From the NCBI RefSeq assembly GCF_019968765.1, contig NZ_CP074149.1, forward strand, positions 3,224,001 to 3,288,000: a stretch of DNA of 64,000 nt. The letters are read 5' to 3'. The first letter of the stretch is position 1; each line of letters starts with the position of its first letter. A program made the translations under genes and the position numbers. This stretch comes from Enterobacter sp. JBIWA008. GTDB taxonomy: Bacteria > Pseudomonadota > Gammaproteobacteria > Enterobacterales > Enterobacteriaceae. Below the pieces are notes generated by a model. It was not told the DNA's origin and did not search any database. It worked only from the letters and a program-made list of their open reading frames with translations. This document shows, piece after piece, positions 1-11,080 of the stretch.

Positions 1-1
1 C

Positions 2-343
<342 letters not shown>

Positions 344-350
344 TCCTTCC

Positions 351-370
351 GGCGGGCAGAAATGCCCGCC
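351..370 (+). terminator. Hairpin after cdd
   Basis: A 7-bp perfect stem, GGCGGGC / GCCCGCC, lies just after the cdd stop codon. The T-run after it is poor (AGTTTGCTG), so termination may be partial. Placement between cdd and sanA fits a cdd terminator. Confidence 0.5.
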
Positions 371-433
371 AGTTTGCTGAAAAACCCCTCAGTTGAGTCT
401 CTGTTTCTTGCGCTAACCAGGCGGGTAAAGTAG

Positions 434-1186
<753 letters not shown>

Positions 1187-1292
1187 CGGGACCTTCTTTA
1201 TACTTTCTTTACGCCGGGCCTGACGCTTTTTATCCCCCCTTTACGTCGGCTCTTTTAAGCTGAGTTCACTGCCGCTACGGCTTCATTGAAGA

Positions 1293-2699
1293 ATGACTAT
1301 GAACTCGATAATGAATGCGTTTTTCCTCAAAAGTCTCCGTCCGTATTTTAACTTTCCCGGTTTATCACTTCCTGGCGCACTCAATTCCGGTCTCTGGCTT
1401 GATGAAAAAATTGACGCCCTGCAGCACAACTTTTCAGTGGAAGTGGCAGATTATCTGGAACGTTACCCGCAGACGAAACATGTAGACGTTTACCTGAACG
1501 ATATCAACGGCACGATGCGCGGCAAGCGTCTGTCGGTGGAGAGCATGCTGACCCTGGAAAAAGGCTGTTATTTTCCCCTTTCGGTCTACTCTATGGATCA
1601 GAAAGGAAAAATCGCCGCCCCGCTTCATGATGAACCGGACCGACTCTGCGTTCCTGTCGCCAGCTCCCTGCGCCCCTGCCCGCAGGATCCGCAGCACAAC
1701 GCGCAGATCCTGCTGACGATGAAAGACAGCGACGATAACTCCTGCCCGCTTGAGCCGCGCGTGATACTGCAAAACGTGCTGGCACGCTTCCACCAGCACG
1801 GGCTCTTTCCGGTGATTGCCCCGGAAATCGAGTTCTATCTGACGGGACATGACGATCGGGATCCGCAAAACCAGGGATGTTTTCACATGGATGCCCCGAC
1901 GGCCCATGCGGCACTGTTTGACGAGCTGGAACAGCTGGCGCACCTTCAGCGCATCCCCCTGTCCGGGATCGTGGCAGAAGCCGAGTCCGGTCAGTACGAA
2001 TTAAACCTGAAGCATAGCCATCGCGTCGTTGAGGTCTGCGATAACGTGCTGGCGCTGCGTCGCCTGACCCGATACGTTGCCGAAAAGCACGGCCTGCAGG
2101 CCAACTTTATGGCTAAGCCTTTCAGCCAGCTGTCCGGCAGCGGTTTGCACTTCCATTTCAGCCTGAACAATCGTCATGGCGAGAACGTCTTTGCTTCTCC
2201 GGCGAACGCGCTTAACAGCATGATGCGTTTATGCATCGCGGGACAGCTGGCGCTGATGCCCGCCTCTGTCGCCATTCTTGCGCCGGGCGTCAACGCGTTT
2301 CGTCGCCTGCGTAAAAACCTGAAGGAACCCGTATTTAATTCCTGGGGCTATAACACCCGCTCCGCCGCTTTGCGTATTCCCTGCTCGGATGACAACAACC
2401 GTCGTATTGAGTACCGGCTGGCCGGGGCTGATGCCAATCCGTATCTGGTGGCAGCCACTATCCTGACCGGTATGCTGTACGGGCTGGAAAACATCGACGA
2501 CGAGGATTTGCCCGAACCGCTGCACGATCGGCCCGAACTGCCGCTGTTTCAGCAGGAGGCGATTGAGACCTTTGCCCGCTGTCAGTACCTCACCGACAGC
2601 CTGGGCGACGCCTTTTCCGAACAGTGGATCGCCTGCAAGCTTTCTGAACTCGACTGGTTTGAGCGCATTGTGACCCGAGAGGAGTCGCAGCTGGCATAA
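1293..2699 (+). CDS. Glutamine synthetase family protein (gamma-glutamyl ligase, PuuA-like)
   Basis: The 468-residue protein has the glutamine synthetase fold: a beta-grasp N-domain (about 55-150), then catalytic motifs APEIEFYL (about 175), ESGQYELNLKH (about 230), GSGLHFHFSL (about 280), NSWGYNTRSAALRIP and RIEYRLAGADANPYL. All metal and ATP ligands of the family appear present. It lacks the adenylylation-loop tyrosine context of GlnA and resembles the PuuA group, which joins glutamate to amines such as putrescine. The substrate cannot be told here. It occupies the place where E. coli has yeiS-preT-preA. ATG codons at 1293, 1299 and 1311 compete as starts and no strong ribosome site decides. 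It stands alone and converges on mglC. Confidence 0.82.
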   Translation: MTMNSIMNAFFLKSLRPYFNFPGLSLPGALNSGLWLDEKIDALQHNFSVEVADYLERYPQTKHVDVYLNDINGTMRGKRLSVESMLTLEKGCYFPLSVYSMDQKGKIAAPLHDEPDRLCVPVASSLRPCPQDPQHNAQILLTMKDSDDNSCPLEPRVILQNVLARFHQHGLFPVIAPEIEFYLTGHDDRDPQNQGCFHMDAPTAHAALFDELEQLAHLQRIPLSGIVAEAESGQYELNLKHSHRVVEVCDNVLALRRLTRYVAEKHGLQANFMAKPFSQLSGSGLHFHFSLNNRHGENVFASPANALNSMMRLCIAGQLALMPASVAILAPGVNAFRRLRKNLKEPVFNSWGYNTRSAALRIPCSDDNNRRIEYRLAGADANPYLVAATILTGMLYGLENIDDEDLPEPLHDRPELPLFQQEAIETFARCQYLTDSLGDAFSEQWIACKLSELDWFERIVTREESQLA

Positions 2700-2702
2700 G
2701 GC

Positions 2703-2729
2703 AAAAAAAAGCCCGCTCGTTGAGCGGGC
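2703..2729 (-). terminator. Terminator of mglBAC
   Basis: An 8-bp stem GCCCGCTC/GAGCGGGC at 2711-2729 is followed, on the minus strand, by a run of eight T (2703-2710). This is a classical intrinsic terminator for the mgl operon, placed 20 bp after the mglC stop. It may also stop convergent transcription from the ligase gene. Confidence 0.88.
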
Positions 2730-2748
2730 CGTATAGCGCGAGGAGCAA

Positions 2749-3759
2749 TTACTTCTTACGCGCGTACTTCAGTGAATCCAGCGCAACCGCGAAGATAATG
2801 ATGGCACCCTTGATGATGTACTGCCAGTACGGGTTCACGCCGATGTAGGTCAGGCCATAGTTGATGACGGTGAAGATGATCACACCGGTCACCACGCCGA
2901 GCACGGTACCCACGCCGCCGCTGAAGGAGACGCCGCCAACCACGCAGGCTGCGATCGCATCCAGCTCGTACATGAAGCCAAGGTTGTTGGTTGCAGAGCC
3001 GATACGGCCCGCTTCCAGCATCCCGCCAAAGGCGTAGAATACGCCGGACAGCGCATAGATGATGAGCAGGTTCAGGGCAACGTTCACGCCGGAGACTTTC
3101 GCCGCTTCCGGGTTGCCGCCGATGGCAAAGATGTTTTTACCGAAGCGCGTTTTGTTCCACAGGATCCAGACGAAGGCCACCGCGATCAGCGCATAGAAGG
3201 TAATATACGACAGGCGGAAGCTGCCCAGCGCGATAAACCCTTGCGTAAAGGTCGAGAAGCCGCTGTCAAAGCCCGAGATCGGCGACGCACCCACGAAGTC
3301 GTAGTACAGGGAGTTGATACCGTAAACGATGATCATCGTACCCAGGGTGGTGATAAACGGCGTCACGTTCAGGTAAGCGATGATAATACCGTTGATCAGA
3401 CCAATCACCGCGCCGATGGCGCAGACAATCAGGATCACCACGAAAATCGGCATGGTGGCCATTTCCGGGAAGACCTTGTTGGCGTTTTCCATCGACTGCA
3501 GCAGGGTTGCCGCGATAACCGCCGCCAGCCCCACCTGACGACCGGCAGAAAGGTCGGTCCCCTGAGTCACGATCAGGCCCGCCACGCCCAGCGCAATGAT
3601 AATACGCACGGAGGACTGGGTCAGAATGTTACTCAGGTTCAGCAGGCTTAAGAACGTAGGGTCCTGGAAAATGATGATTGCCAGCAAGACTAAAAGAACA
3701 ACGTAAATACCGCCTTCTTTCAGGTAAGTGAGAAAACTTTTTTTATTTAACGCACTCAT
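2749..3759 (-). CDS. mglC: Galactose/methyl-galactoside ABC transporter permease MglC
   Basis: The 336-residue protein is the length of E. coli MglC and near identical in sequence as I recall it. It has about eight to ten hydrophobic segments and the BPD_transp_2 fold of the ribose/xylose permease family. It forms the inner-membrane channel for D-galactose and beta-methylgalactoside, with MglA as ATPase and MglB as binding protein. Last gene of mglBAC; 15 bp separate it from mglA. Confidence 0.97.
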   Translation of the reverse strand: MSALNKKSFLTYLKEGGIYVVLLVLLAIIIFQDPTFLSLLNLSNILTQSSVRIIIALGVAGLIVTQGTDLSAGRQVGLAAVIAATLLQSMENANKVFPEMATMPIFVVILIVCAIGAVIGLINGIIIAYLNVTPFITTLGTMIIVYGINSLYYDFVGASPISGFDSGFSTFTQGFIALGSFRLSYITFYALIAVAFVWILWNKTRFGKNIFAIGGNPEAAKVSGVNVALNLLIIYALSGVFYAFGGMLEAGRIGSATNNLGFMYELDAIAACVVGGVSFSGGVGTVLGVVTGVIIFTVINYGLTYIGVNPYWQYIIKGAIIIFAVALDSLKYARKK

Positions 3760-3774
3760 GAGGAGCCCCTGATC

Positions 3775-5295
3775 TTAAAGGTGCAAAGACGCAAGACGCA
3801 AAATTTCGTTTTGCGTTGTCGTTTTGGTGTCAACAATACCGGCAACGAGACCATTGCTCATAACCAGAATACGATCCGTGATCCCTAACAATTCCGGCAT
3901 TTCGGAAGAAATAATAATGATCCCTTTATTCTTTTTCGCCAGCTCGGCAATCAGCTGATAAATTTCAAACTTCGCGCCGACGTCAATACCGCGGGTCGGT
4001 TCATCCAGCATCAGAATTTCTGGCTGGGTTAATAACCAACGACCGATAATGACTTTCTGCTGGTTACCACCGGAAAGCGAACCAATTTGGGTGCGGTGTC
4101 CCGGCGTTTTAACGCGCATGGAGTCAATTACCCATTGGGTATCGCTCTTCATGCGGGAGTTATCCAGCAGCCCGACTTTGTTTTTGTAATTGCGAATATT
4201 AGAAATTAACGAGTTAAAGTTAATATCCAGATAAGCATAAATACCGGTAGAACGACGCTCTTCCGTCACCAGCGCAAAACCATTATTAATGGCTTCGTTG
4301 GCGTTGTGGTTGTTAATTTTCTTACCGTGCAGCGTAATCGTGCCTTGAGCTTTCTCACGGATGCCAAACAGGGTTTCCACGATATCGGTACGCTTTGCCC
4401 CGACCAGACCGGCAATCCCCAGGATTTCACCCTTGTGCAGGTCGAAGGAGACATCGCGAATAGACGGCTGGCGTAACGAGGTCAGGTTGCGCACTTCCAG
4501 GATCACTTCACCCGGCTTGTTTTCTTTGTCCGGGAAGCGCTGGTTCAGGGAACGTCCAACCATCATGGCGATGATCTTGTCCATGTCCAGCCCTTCCAGC
4601 GGCTGCGTGGCAATCCACTGACCGTCGCGCAGGATGGTGATCTCATCGCACAGCTGGAAGATCTCTTCCATTTTGTGGGAGATATACACAATGCCGCAGC
4701 CGCGATCTTTAAGCTTACGAATAATGGTAAAAAGGTGATTAACCTCTTTTTCCGTTAATGACGATGTCGGTTCGTCCATAATGACGATTTTCGCATCATA
4801 GGAGAACGCTTTGGCGATTTCGATCATCTGCATCTGGGAGACGGATAATGTTCCCACGCGGGCGCGAGGGTCGATATCAATATCCAGCTCATCGAAAATC
4901 GCTTTGGTGTCGCGATACATTTTGTCCTGATCGACAAAGACACCTTTGGTTGGATAACGCCCCAACCACATATTGTCCATAACCGAACGTTGCAGCACCA
5001 GGTTTAATTCCTGGTGAACCATCGAGATACCGTTTTCCAGTGCTTCTTTGGCTGAATGGAAATCGATCTCTTTCCCCTGAAAAAGAATGCTGCCAGAATC
5101 TTTTTGATAGATCCCAAAAAGACATTTTAATAATGTTGATTTACCCGCACCGTTCTCACCCATCAAAGCATGAATAGAGTGAGGACGCACTTTTAAATTA
5201 ACATTATCGAGTGCCTTAACGCCGGGAAAAGACTTGTTGATACCGCTCATTTCCAACAGGTATTCACCGGATGACTGAGTAGTTGTGCTGACCAT
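3775..5295 (-). CDS. mglA: Galactose ABC transporter ATP-binding protein MglA
   Basis: Starting at the ATG at 5293-5295 the protein has 506 residues, as in E. coli; an in-frame upstream codon would add 8 residues but is not conserved. Two tandem ABC domains are visible: Walker [10 protein letters not shown] and signature LSVSQMQ with Walker [10 protein letters not shown] in the first half, and a degenerate second P-loop (GLVGAKRT) with LSGGNQQK and [10 protein letters not shown] in the second, the usual asymmetry of sugar importers of this class. It powers galactose uptake through MglC. Confidence 0.97.
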   Translation of the reverse strand: MVSTTTQSSGEYLLEMSGINKSFPGVKALDNVNLKVRPHSIHALMGENGAGKSTLLKCLFGIYQKDSGSILFQGKEIDFHSAKEALENGISMVHQELNLVLQRSVMDNMWLGRYPTKGVFVDQDKMYRDTKAIFDELDIDIDPRARVGTLSVSQMQMIEIAKAFSYDAKIVIMDEPTSSLTEKEVNHLFTIIRKLKDRGCGIVYISHKMEEIFQLCDEITILRDGQWIATQPLEGLDMDKIIAMMVGRSLNQRFPDKENKPGEVILEVRNLTSLRQPSIRDVSFDLHKGEILGIAGLVGAKRTDIVETLFGIREKAQGTITLHGKKINNHNANEAINNGFALVTEERRSTGIYAYLDINFNSLISNIRNYKNKVGLLDNSRMKSDTQWVIDSMRVKTPGHRTQIGSLSGGNQQKVIIGRWLLTQPEILMLDEPTRGIDVGAKFEIYQLIAELAKKNKGIIIISSEMPELLGITDRILVMSNGLVAGIVDTKTTTQNEILRLASLHL

Positions 5296-5325
5296 AATTA
5301 TACCTTGTTGGCCTCGCATATCGCG

Positions 5326-5353
5326 TTATAAAAGGGCGCAACGAATTGCGCCC
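5326..5353 (-). terminator. mglB-mglA intercistronic hairpin
   Basis: On the minus strand an 8-bp perfect stem GGGCGCAA / TTGCGCCC closes a TTCG tetraloop (5334-5353) and is followed by TTTTATAA. It lies between the mglB stop and the mglA start. By analogy with other binding-protein-dependent operons it may attenuate transcription or protect the mglB 3' end, making the binding protein more abundant than MglA/C. Confidence 0.75.
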
Positions 5354-5374
5354 AGTGGAGACAGTACCGCTAAC

Positions 5375-6373
5375 TTATTTACCGATAAACTCAGCCAGGT
5401 TGGACTGGTCTACGCCCACGTAAGGTACGCGAACGATTTTGTTTTCAATTTTCCAGCTGGTGCCATCTGCCGCGCCTTTGCCATCGGCCAGGTTTTTCGC
5501 CAGATCGAAGGTGGCTTTCGCCTGGTTGTTGGCATCGTTCAGAACGGTACCGGCCATCGCACCGGATTTAACCAGCGCCAGCGCTTCTGGCAGTGCGTCT
5601 ACGCCGAATACCGGGATGGAGGATTTGTTGTGTGCTTTCAGCGCTTCTACCGCACCCATTGCCATTGCATCGTTGTTGGCGATAACCACTTCGATTTTGT
5701 TGGCGTTAGGGCCGGACAGCCACGCGTCCATCTTATCTTTCGCCTGAGCGGTATCCCACATCGCGGTATCTAAGGCCAGCTGCTGGGTTTTCAGACCCTT
5801 GTCGTTCAGCTCTTTGATAACGTAAGTGGTGCGGGCTTCAGCATCCGGATGGCCTGGTTCGCCTTTCAGCAGCACGAACTGAATCTGACCGTCTTTGTTC
5901 AGGTCCCAGTTCGGGTTCGCCGCCCAGTGTTTCGCGATCAGATCGCCCTGAATAATACCGGACTCTTTGGAGTCGGTACCGACGTAATACGCTTTGTCGT
6001 AGCTATCCAGCGCCTTACGGGAAGGTTCTTTGTTGAAGAAGACGATCGGCACGTTCTGGCCGCGCGCTTTTTCAATAACCGTGCCTGCTGCAGCCGGGTC
6101 AACCAGGTTGATGGCCAGGGCTTTCACGCCTTTCGCCAGCAGAACGTCGATCTGGTCGTTCTGTTTGGACTGGTCGTTCTGGGAGTCGTTCATCAGCAGC
6201 TGAACGTCTGGCGCTGCTTTCGCATCTTTCTCAATCGCTTTACGCACAACAGACATGAAGTTGTCGTCGTATTTATAGATGGTCACACCAATACGGGTAT
6301 CCGCAGCGTGCGCTGCTGCACCAAAAAGCATGCTTGCCATTACAGCAGACAGGGTCAACACCTTCTTATTCAT
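5375..6373 (-). CDS. mglB: D-galactose/D-glucose-binding periplasmic protein MglB
   Basis: The 332-residue precursor carries a 23-residue signal peptide ending AAAHA, followed by mature [18 protein letters not shown]. The sequence is the periplasmic galactose/glucose-binding protein, which delivers sugar to MglAC and also serves as ligand sensor for the Trg chemoreceptor. First gene of mglBAC, driven from the region directly downstream of galS. Confidence 0.97.
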   Translation of the reverse strand: MNKKVLTLSAVMASMLFGAAAHAADTRIGVTIYKYDDNFMSVVRKAIEKDAKAAPDVQLLMNDSQNDQSKQNDQIDVLLAKGVKALAINLVDPAAAGTVIEKARGQNVPIVFFNKEPSRKALDSYDKAYYVGTDSKESGIIQGDLIAKHWAANPNWDLNKDGQIQFVLLKGEPGHPDAEARTTYVIKELNDKGLKTQQLALDTAMWDTAQAKDKMDAWLSGPNANKIEVVIANNDAMAMGAVEALKAHNKSSIPVFGVDALPEALALVKSGAMAGTVLNDANNQAKATFDLAKNLADGKGAADGTSWKIENKIVRVPYVGVDQSNLAEFIGK

Positions 6374-6621
6374 GGTATCTCCGGTTTTTTTATGCAGGGT
6401 AGTTCTTGTGAATAACGATCGGCGGGCAGGTGTTAATAAAACGTTACTGACAGCCGAAGTTCACTTATAAAATTTCTATCTTCCGTGTTCGGTAACGCTC
6501 CAGAAATGCGTTTTATTCGTTGTTTGCGGCACATTGGCTATAGTGAAAGTGAATAATCACCGTTACATAGCGTTTCAGCCCCTAAAACGCTGACATCATA
6601 GTCAGCGCCTTGTTAAGATAC

Positions 6622-6637
6622 TGTGAATTTACTCACA
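6622..6637. promoter_or_regulatory. CRP site of the mgl promoter
   Basis: The sequence TGTGAATTTACTCACA is a perfect match to both CRP half-sites (TGTGA-N6-TCACA). It lies between galS and mglB, about 250 bp before the mglB start, where mgl control sites are expected. It fits glucose repression of galactose uptake. Confidence 0.85.
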
Positions 6638-6639
6638 GA

Positions 6640-6655
6640 TTGAAAACGGTTACAT
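6640..6655. promoter_or_regulatory. GalS/GalR operator of mgl
   Basis: Read on the minus strand, TGTAACCGTTTTCAA matches the galactose operator pattern GTGKAANCGNTTNCAC. It sits 3 bp from the CRP site, so repressor and CRP would interact at the mglB promoter. Confidence 0.75.
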
Positions 6656-6667
6656 CACCTCAAGTAA

Positions 6668-7690
6668 TCAGTTAGTGATCGGAACCACAATTTGCCGGGC
6701 CGCGACAGAGTGCCGACGCACTAAAGTCGGCATGAAACAGTGTGTTGCCCCCGGATCCAGCAGCCCTGCCGCCCCCTGTAACGCCAGCTCAGTCGCCATT
6801 TTCGCCATAGAGGCAATGGGGTAGCGCACCGTTGTCAGCTGCGGGTCGGTGTAACGGGCAATCGGAATATCATCAAAACCAATGAGTGATAAATGCTGTG
6901 GCACCGCAATGCCGTTATCTTTCAGTGCCGTCAGGGCTCCTGCCGCCATGCTGTCGTTATAGGCAAACACCGCAGTAAGCTGCAGGTTGCGCCCCAGCAG
7001 CTCCACCATTGCCGCCTCACCGCCCTGCATGTCCGGCGTGCCGGTTCCCACCCAGCTTTCGGATGACGTAATGCCGTGCTCTTTCAGAGCGTTTTGCCAC
7101 CCCTCGCGCCGCAGGTCGTTATCTTCAATCTGATGGCTGGAGGCCAGATAACCGATCCGCTGATGCCCGTTGTTGATGAGCATTTTCGTGGCCATCATGG
7201 CGCCGCTGACGTTATCCAGCCCGACGCAGCGATGGGCATAGCCGGGAACGATGCGGTTGATCAGCACCATGCCAGGGATCTGATCCATAAAGCCGGTTAG
7301 CTCTTCATCGCTCAAGGCTTTTGAGTGGACAATCAAGGCGTTACAGCGCTGGCGGATCAGCACCTCAATGGCATGACGCTCTTTTTCCGCCTCATGATAG
7401 CTATTGCCGATCAGGACATATTTCTGATGCTGCTGGGCGACCACGTCGACCGCTTTCACCAGCGCGCCGAAAAAGGCATCCGAGACATCCATCACCACCA
7501 CGCCGATGGTGTCGCTGACCTGCGTCGCAAGCGCCTGCGCATTGGCATTTGGCCGGTACCCGAGCTGGGTCACGGCTTTCATTACGGTTTCACGGGTTTC
7601 AGGGCTGACCAGCGCACTGTTGTTGAGCACGCGGGAGACGGTAGCCACAGAAACGCCCGCCAGGCGGGCGACGTCACGAATGGTGATCAT
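6668..7690 (-). CDS. galS: Mgl repressor and galactose ultrainduction factor GalS
   Basis: The ATG at 7688-7690 gives [19 protein letters not shown], the conserved LacI-family helix-turn-helix start, and a 340-residue protein; E. coli GalS is slightly longer at the C-terminus. An N-terminal DNA-binding domain (1-56) is followed by a periplasmic-binding-protein-like sugar domain. GalS represses mglBAC and itself, released by galactose. A galactose-operator-like site lies upstream at 7801-7816. Confidence 0.95.
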   Translation of the reverse strand: MITIRDVARLAGVSVATVSRVLNNSALVSPETRETVMKAVTQLGYRPNANAQALATQVSDTIGVVVMDVSDAFFGALVKAVDVVAQQHQKYVLIGNSYHEAEKERHAIEVLIRQRCNALIVHSKALSDEELTGFMDQIPGMVLINRIVPGYAHRCVGLDNVSGAMMATKMLINNGHQRIGYLASSHQIEDNDLRREGWQNALKEHGITSSESWVGTGTPDMQGGEAAMVELLGRNLQLTAVFAYNDSMAAGALTALKDNGIAVPQHLSLIGFDDIPIARYTDPQLTTVRYPIASMAKMATELALQGAAGLLDPGATHCFMPTLVRRHSVAARQIVVPITN

Positions 7691-7800
7691 ATTCACCATC
7701 CTTCAAAGGATTGCAGCAACTCACAGACACCCCCTGTGTTTAGCAAGGTGGCTATTTTGGCAGTGAGAGAAAGGGGACTACGTGAAGAAGCTCACACTCA

Positions 7801-7816
7801 TGAAAACGCTTACATC
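7801..7816. promoter_or_regulatory. Probable GalS/GalR operator upstream of galS
   Basis: TGAAAACGCTTACATC resembles the galactose operator (half-sites around a central CG). It is 111 bp upstream of the galS start and fits known galS autorepression. It lies close to the yeiB 3' end. Confidence 0.6.
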
Positions 7817-7845
7817 CGTTTTGTTAATGATTGTGATCCAGATCG

Positions 7846-9003
7846 TTATCTGGATGTATTTTTCAATGATACCCCTGAAGCATGTGCGGTTAACTGACGC
7901 CATACCCACTCCAGCGGTCCCTGGCGGAAATAGCGTAGCCAGAGAACAGAAAACGCCAGGTTTACTACCCAGACCGGGATAACGAACGCCAGCAGCGTGA
8001 GGCGGTCGAATTTCATAAACAGGCCAAAGCGATAGAAAAGCGCGGTGCAGATTAGCGTTTGCAGGAGGTAATTGCTCAACGCCATGCGGCCCACGCAGGC
8101 GATAGCGCTGACGATCCACAGGCGGGAAAGCGAGGGCCAGAAGCCATAGATCAGCGCCGCGTAGCCGATGGTCTGGAACGGCGCGCTCAGTTCGCGCGGC
8201 ACCTGGAGCAGGAATGCGCACCAGCGGTAATCCCAGTGGATGTGCCACTGCATAATTACCGCCGGGAGGTTAATCAGCACGCCGAGCAGCACCAGTCCGG
8301 CACCCGTTCGGCGATAGTGACGCAGGCTAAATTCGCCTTTCAGCCAGCCGGTTCGCATCAGTGACGCGCCCATCAGCATCATGCCCGCCAGCTGCCAGCC
8401 GTATTGCGCGCCCAGCGCAAGGAGGTTATCCCCCAGCATGTCCGCACGGTTGCTTATCGCTTCCGTACCGCCCTTCAGCTTCCAGAACTGTTCGTACTGC
8501 AGGTTAGCGGCATCCGGGATCCAGGAACGGTTTGTCGCCTCTCCGGAGATCATCCCCAGCAGCAGCAATACAGCAAGCCCCATGACATAAAGCATCACGC
8601 CGGTGTTAAACAGGCTTTTTACGCTGTGCGCATCGCGAATCAAACGCCAGCAGATGAGCCCGACTAACCCATACGCGAGAAGAATATCGCCATCCCAGAA
8701 GAACAGGCCGTGGATAAAGCCGAGGAGAACCAGCAGCGTCAGGCGCGACTGGATCCAGCGCGTACCGCGTTTAAGGAGCAGTTGCAGACCAGCGCCAAAC
8801 AGCAGGGCAAACAGCGTGAGGAATTTAACCTGCGCGAAGAGATCGAGGATTGCCCAGGTCCAGGCATCACTGCGGGTGATGTCGCCATACCACGCGGGAT
8901 TGAGATAAGCCGCCTTCGGCAAACCGAAGGCGGTGATATTAAGCAGCAGGATACCGAGAATGGCGACGCCGCGAACAAAATCGAGCGTGACGTTTCGCTC
9001 CAT
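7846..9003 (-). CDS. yeiB: Inner-membrane protein YeiB (DUF418)
   Basis: Starting at the ATG at 9001-9003 (MERNVTLDFVRGVAILGILLLN) the product has 385 residues, the length of E. coli YeiB. About ten hydrophobic segments and the opening DFxRGxAxLGILxxN are typical of the DUF418 / acyltransferase-like membrane family. Function unknown. It follows folE by 19 bp on the same strand, so the two are probably cotranscribed. Confidence 0.92.
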   Translation of the reverse strand: MERNVTLDFVRGVAILGILLLNITAFGLPKAAYLNPAWYGDITRSDAWTWAILDLFAQVKFLTLFALLFGAGLQLLLKRGTRWIQSRLTLLVLLGFIHGLFFWDGDILLAYGLVGLICWRLIRDAHSVKSLFNTGVMLYVMGLAVLLLLGMISGEATNRSWIPDAANLQYEQFWKLKGGTEAISNRADMLGDNLLALGAQYGWQLAGMMLMGASLMRTGWLKGEFSLRHYRRTGAGLVLLGVLINLPAVIMQWHIHWDYRWCAFLLQVPRELSAPFQTIGYAALIYGFWPSLSRLWIVSAIACVGRMALSNYLLQTLICTALFYRFGLFMKFDRLTLLAFVIPVWVVNLAFSVLWLRYFRQGPLEWVWRQLTAHASGVSLKNTSR

Positions 9004-9022
9004 GGTCCCTGCCCTGTAAGAC

Positions 9023-9691
9023 TTAGTTGTGGTGACGTACGGCGCGCAGGAACTCCTGGCGGGTATTCTGGCTCGATTTAAACAGACCGCCCAGCGAGGT
9101 TGTGGTGGTCGCACTGGTGGCATCGCGCACGCCGCGCGCTTTCACGCAGTAGTGAACCGCGTCGATAGAAACGGCCACGTTATTGGTGCCCAGCAGCGTT
9201 TGCAGCGCGGTAAGGATCTGCTGGGTCAGGCGCTCCTGCACCTGCGGACGCTGAGCAAAGAACTGCACGATGCGGTTGATCTTCGACAGGCCAATCACCG
9301 TATCTTTAGGGATATACGCCACGGTCGCTTTACCGTCGATGGTCACGAAATGGTGTTCGCAGGTGCTGGTCAGCGTGATATCGCGTACCGTCACCATCTC
9401 GTCCACTTTCATCTTGTTTTCAATGACGGTGATTTTCGGGAAGTTGGCGTAATCCAGCCCGGAGAAAATTTCGTCGACGTACATTTTCGCGATGCGGTGC
9501 GGCGTCTCCATCAGACTGTCGTCACTCAGATCGAGATTCAGCAGCTCCATGATATCGGTCATATGACCGGCAATCAGACGCTTGCGGGTTTCATTGTCCA
9601 AATCCTGTACGGGCGGACGCAGTGGCGTTTCAAGACCGCGCGCAACCAGGGCTTCGTGGACCAGGGCAGCTTCTTTACTGAGTGATGACAT
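9023..9691 (-). CDS. folE: GTP cyclohydrolase I
   Basis: From the ATG at 9689-9691 ([19 protein letters not shown]) the protein has 222 residues, as in E. coli. It shows the zinc ligands in STCEHHF and in HYCVKARGV and the family motif GLSKINRIV. The enzyme converts GTP to 7,8-dihydroneopterin triphosphate, the first step of folate synthesis. An ATG further upstream at 9769 is not conserved. Confidence 0.97.
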   Translation of the reverse strand: MSSLSKEAALVHEALVARGLETPLRPPVQDLDNETRKRLIAGHMTDIMELLNLDLSDDSLMETPHRIAKMYVDEIFSGLDYANFPKITVIENKMKVDEMVTVRDITLTSTCEHHFVTIDGKATVAYIPKDTVIGLSKINRIVQFFAQRPQVQERLTQQILTALQTLLGTNNVAVSIDAVHYCVKARGVRDATSATTTTSLGGLFKSSQNTRQEFLRAVRHHN

Positions 9692-9793
9692 TTTGTTCTC
9701 CTGCAGGTGTGGCGTCTTTTGCCCTCGTTGTGGCAAAAGTATGCGTTCATTGTGCGTGAGGCGGCGCACATAATCCAGTATTCACGACGATAA

Positions 9794-10942
9794 TTATTGC
9801 AATTGCTGTTGCCTTTCAGCATGACGATTCCAGACCAGGGCTCCTCCGACGAACAGCGCAACGCCCGCCAGCCCCAGCGCGGGCTCCAGCCGGTGGGTAA
9901 GCCAGGTTGATAACGCCGAGGTGACCGGACCAATCAACTGCCCAATCGCATACCCGGTGGTGAGCAGGCCCGCCATATAGCGCGTGTGGTTTGGCGCCAG
10001 CTCGCGCCCGTATAAAAGAGAGAGCTGCACGGCACACAAAAAGCCGCCGCCCACCAGCAGCCCGCCCGTCAGCAACCCGCCAATCCCCGACAGCAGCCAG
10101 GCCGCCAGCACGCCCGCCCCCTGTAACCACAGTACGATAGCCAGCCTGCGGTTAGCCGTTGAGATATGGCGTAAAAGAATACTGAGCGCAATCCCCAGCA
10201 CGGCGGCGAGACCAAAAATCGGCCAGACAAACTGGGCAAACAGGCTGCCGGGAAAACGTACGGCCGCCATTTGCGACAGGAAGGTCGCCGGGAGGATATA
10301 GCCAAACCCGGCCAGGCTGTAGCTCCAGACCAGACGCGTTAAATCCGCCGTCAGCACCAGCGGCTCCGGCGCGGAACCGGGTCGATGGAGCTGCCCGGAT
10401 CGCGGCAGGTAGCGCGCCACCAGGGCAATCAGCACCAGCGCCAGCACGCCGTAGATTTGCCATGCCGCCCCGGCCGAAAGGGACTTCGCCTGAATATAGA
10501 CGGCGAGCAGCCCGCTCAGGGCAATGCCCGCCCCCGGTCCGGCAAATACGGCAGCGCTCAGGCCCGGTTTACCCAATTGTCCCAGCCGTTCGTTAGTCCA
10601 GGCGGCAATGAGTACCATCGACCAGCCGCTCATGCAGCCGATCGCAAAGCGCAGCAGGCCGTGCAAGACGGCATTATCCGCCGCCGCGGAGAGCAGCGTC
10701 AGCGCAACCGCACCGGTGATGCCAAGCCAGAGGCGCGTTTCCACAAAGCGGTGCGCACGCATCGCATCCCACGCGCCCACCAGATAACCCAGATAATTCA
10801 TCGCCGCCACCAGACCCGCGCTGGTCAGCGTAAGCTGTCCGGCAGCAATCATGAGCGGCACCTGGGGCGTAAAGGCAAAGCGTCCTATCCCCATCGCCAC
10901 CACCAGAACGACAAACCCACTGAGCGCAATACGCAGCGCCAT
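9794..10942 (-). CDS. MFS transporter, YbfB/YjiJ family
   Basis: The 382-residue protein has 11-12 hydrophobic segments and the family opening RIALSGFVVLVVAMGIGRFAFTPQVPLM typical of YbfB/YjiJ-type major facilitator proteins. Substrate unknown; probably an exporter. It has no counterpart between folE and yeiG in E. coli K-12 and is divergent from the formylglutathione hydrolase gene (138 bp between starts). Confidence 0.85.
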   Translation of the reverse strand: MALRIALSGFVVLVVAMGIGRFAFTPQVPLMIAAGQLTLTSAGLVAAMNYLGYLVGAWDAMRAHRFVETRLWLGITGAVALTLLSAAADNAVLHGLLRFAIGCMSGWSMVLIAAWTNERLGQLGKPGLSAAVFAGPGAGIALSGLLAVYIQAKSLSAGAAWQIYGVLALVLIALVARYLPRSGQLHRPGSAPEPLVLTADLTRLVWSYSLAGFGYILPATFLSQMAAVRFPGSLFAQFVWPIFGLAAVLGIALSILLRHISTANRRLAIVLWLQGAGVLAAWLLSGIGGLLTGGLLVGGGFLCAVQLSLLYGRELAPNHTRYMAGLLTTGYAIGQLIGPVTSALSTWLTHRLEPALGLAGVALFVGGALVWNRHAERQQQLQ

Positions 10943-11080
10943 GACCGCTCCAATTGTTAAAAAAAAGTAAATTTATGATGCAGCATCTCGACGTCTTGCG
11001 AAAGTGAAAGTTACTCACAGGTCAATGAAAAGGCTGTATTATGGTTTTTATGAATACGCATTCTCATTAAGGAGCACTGC

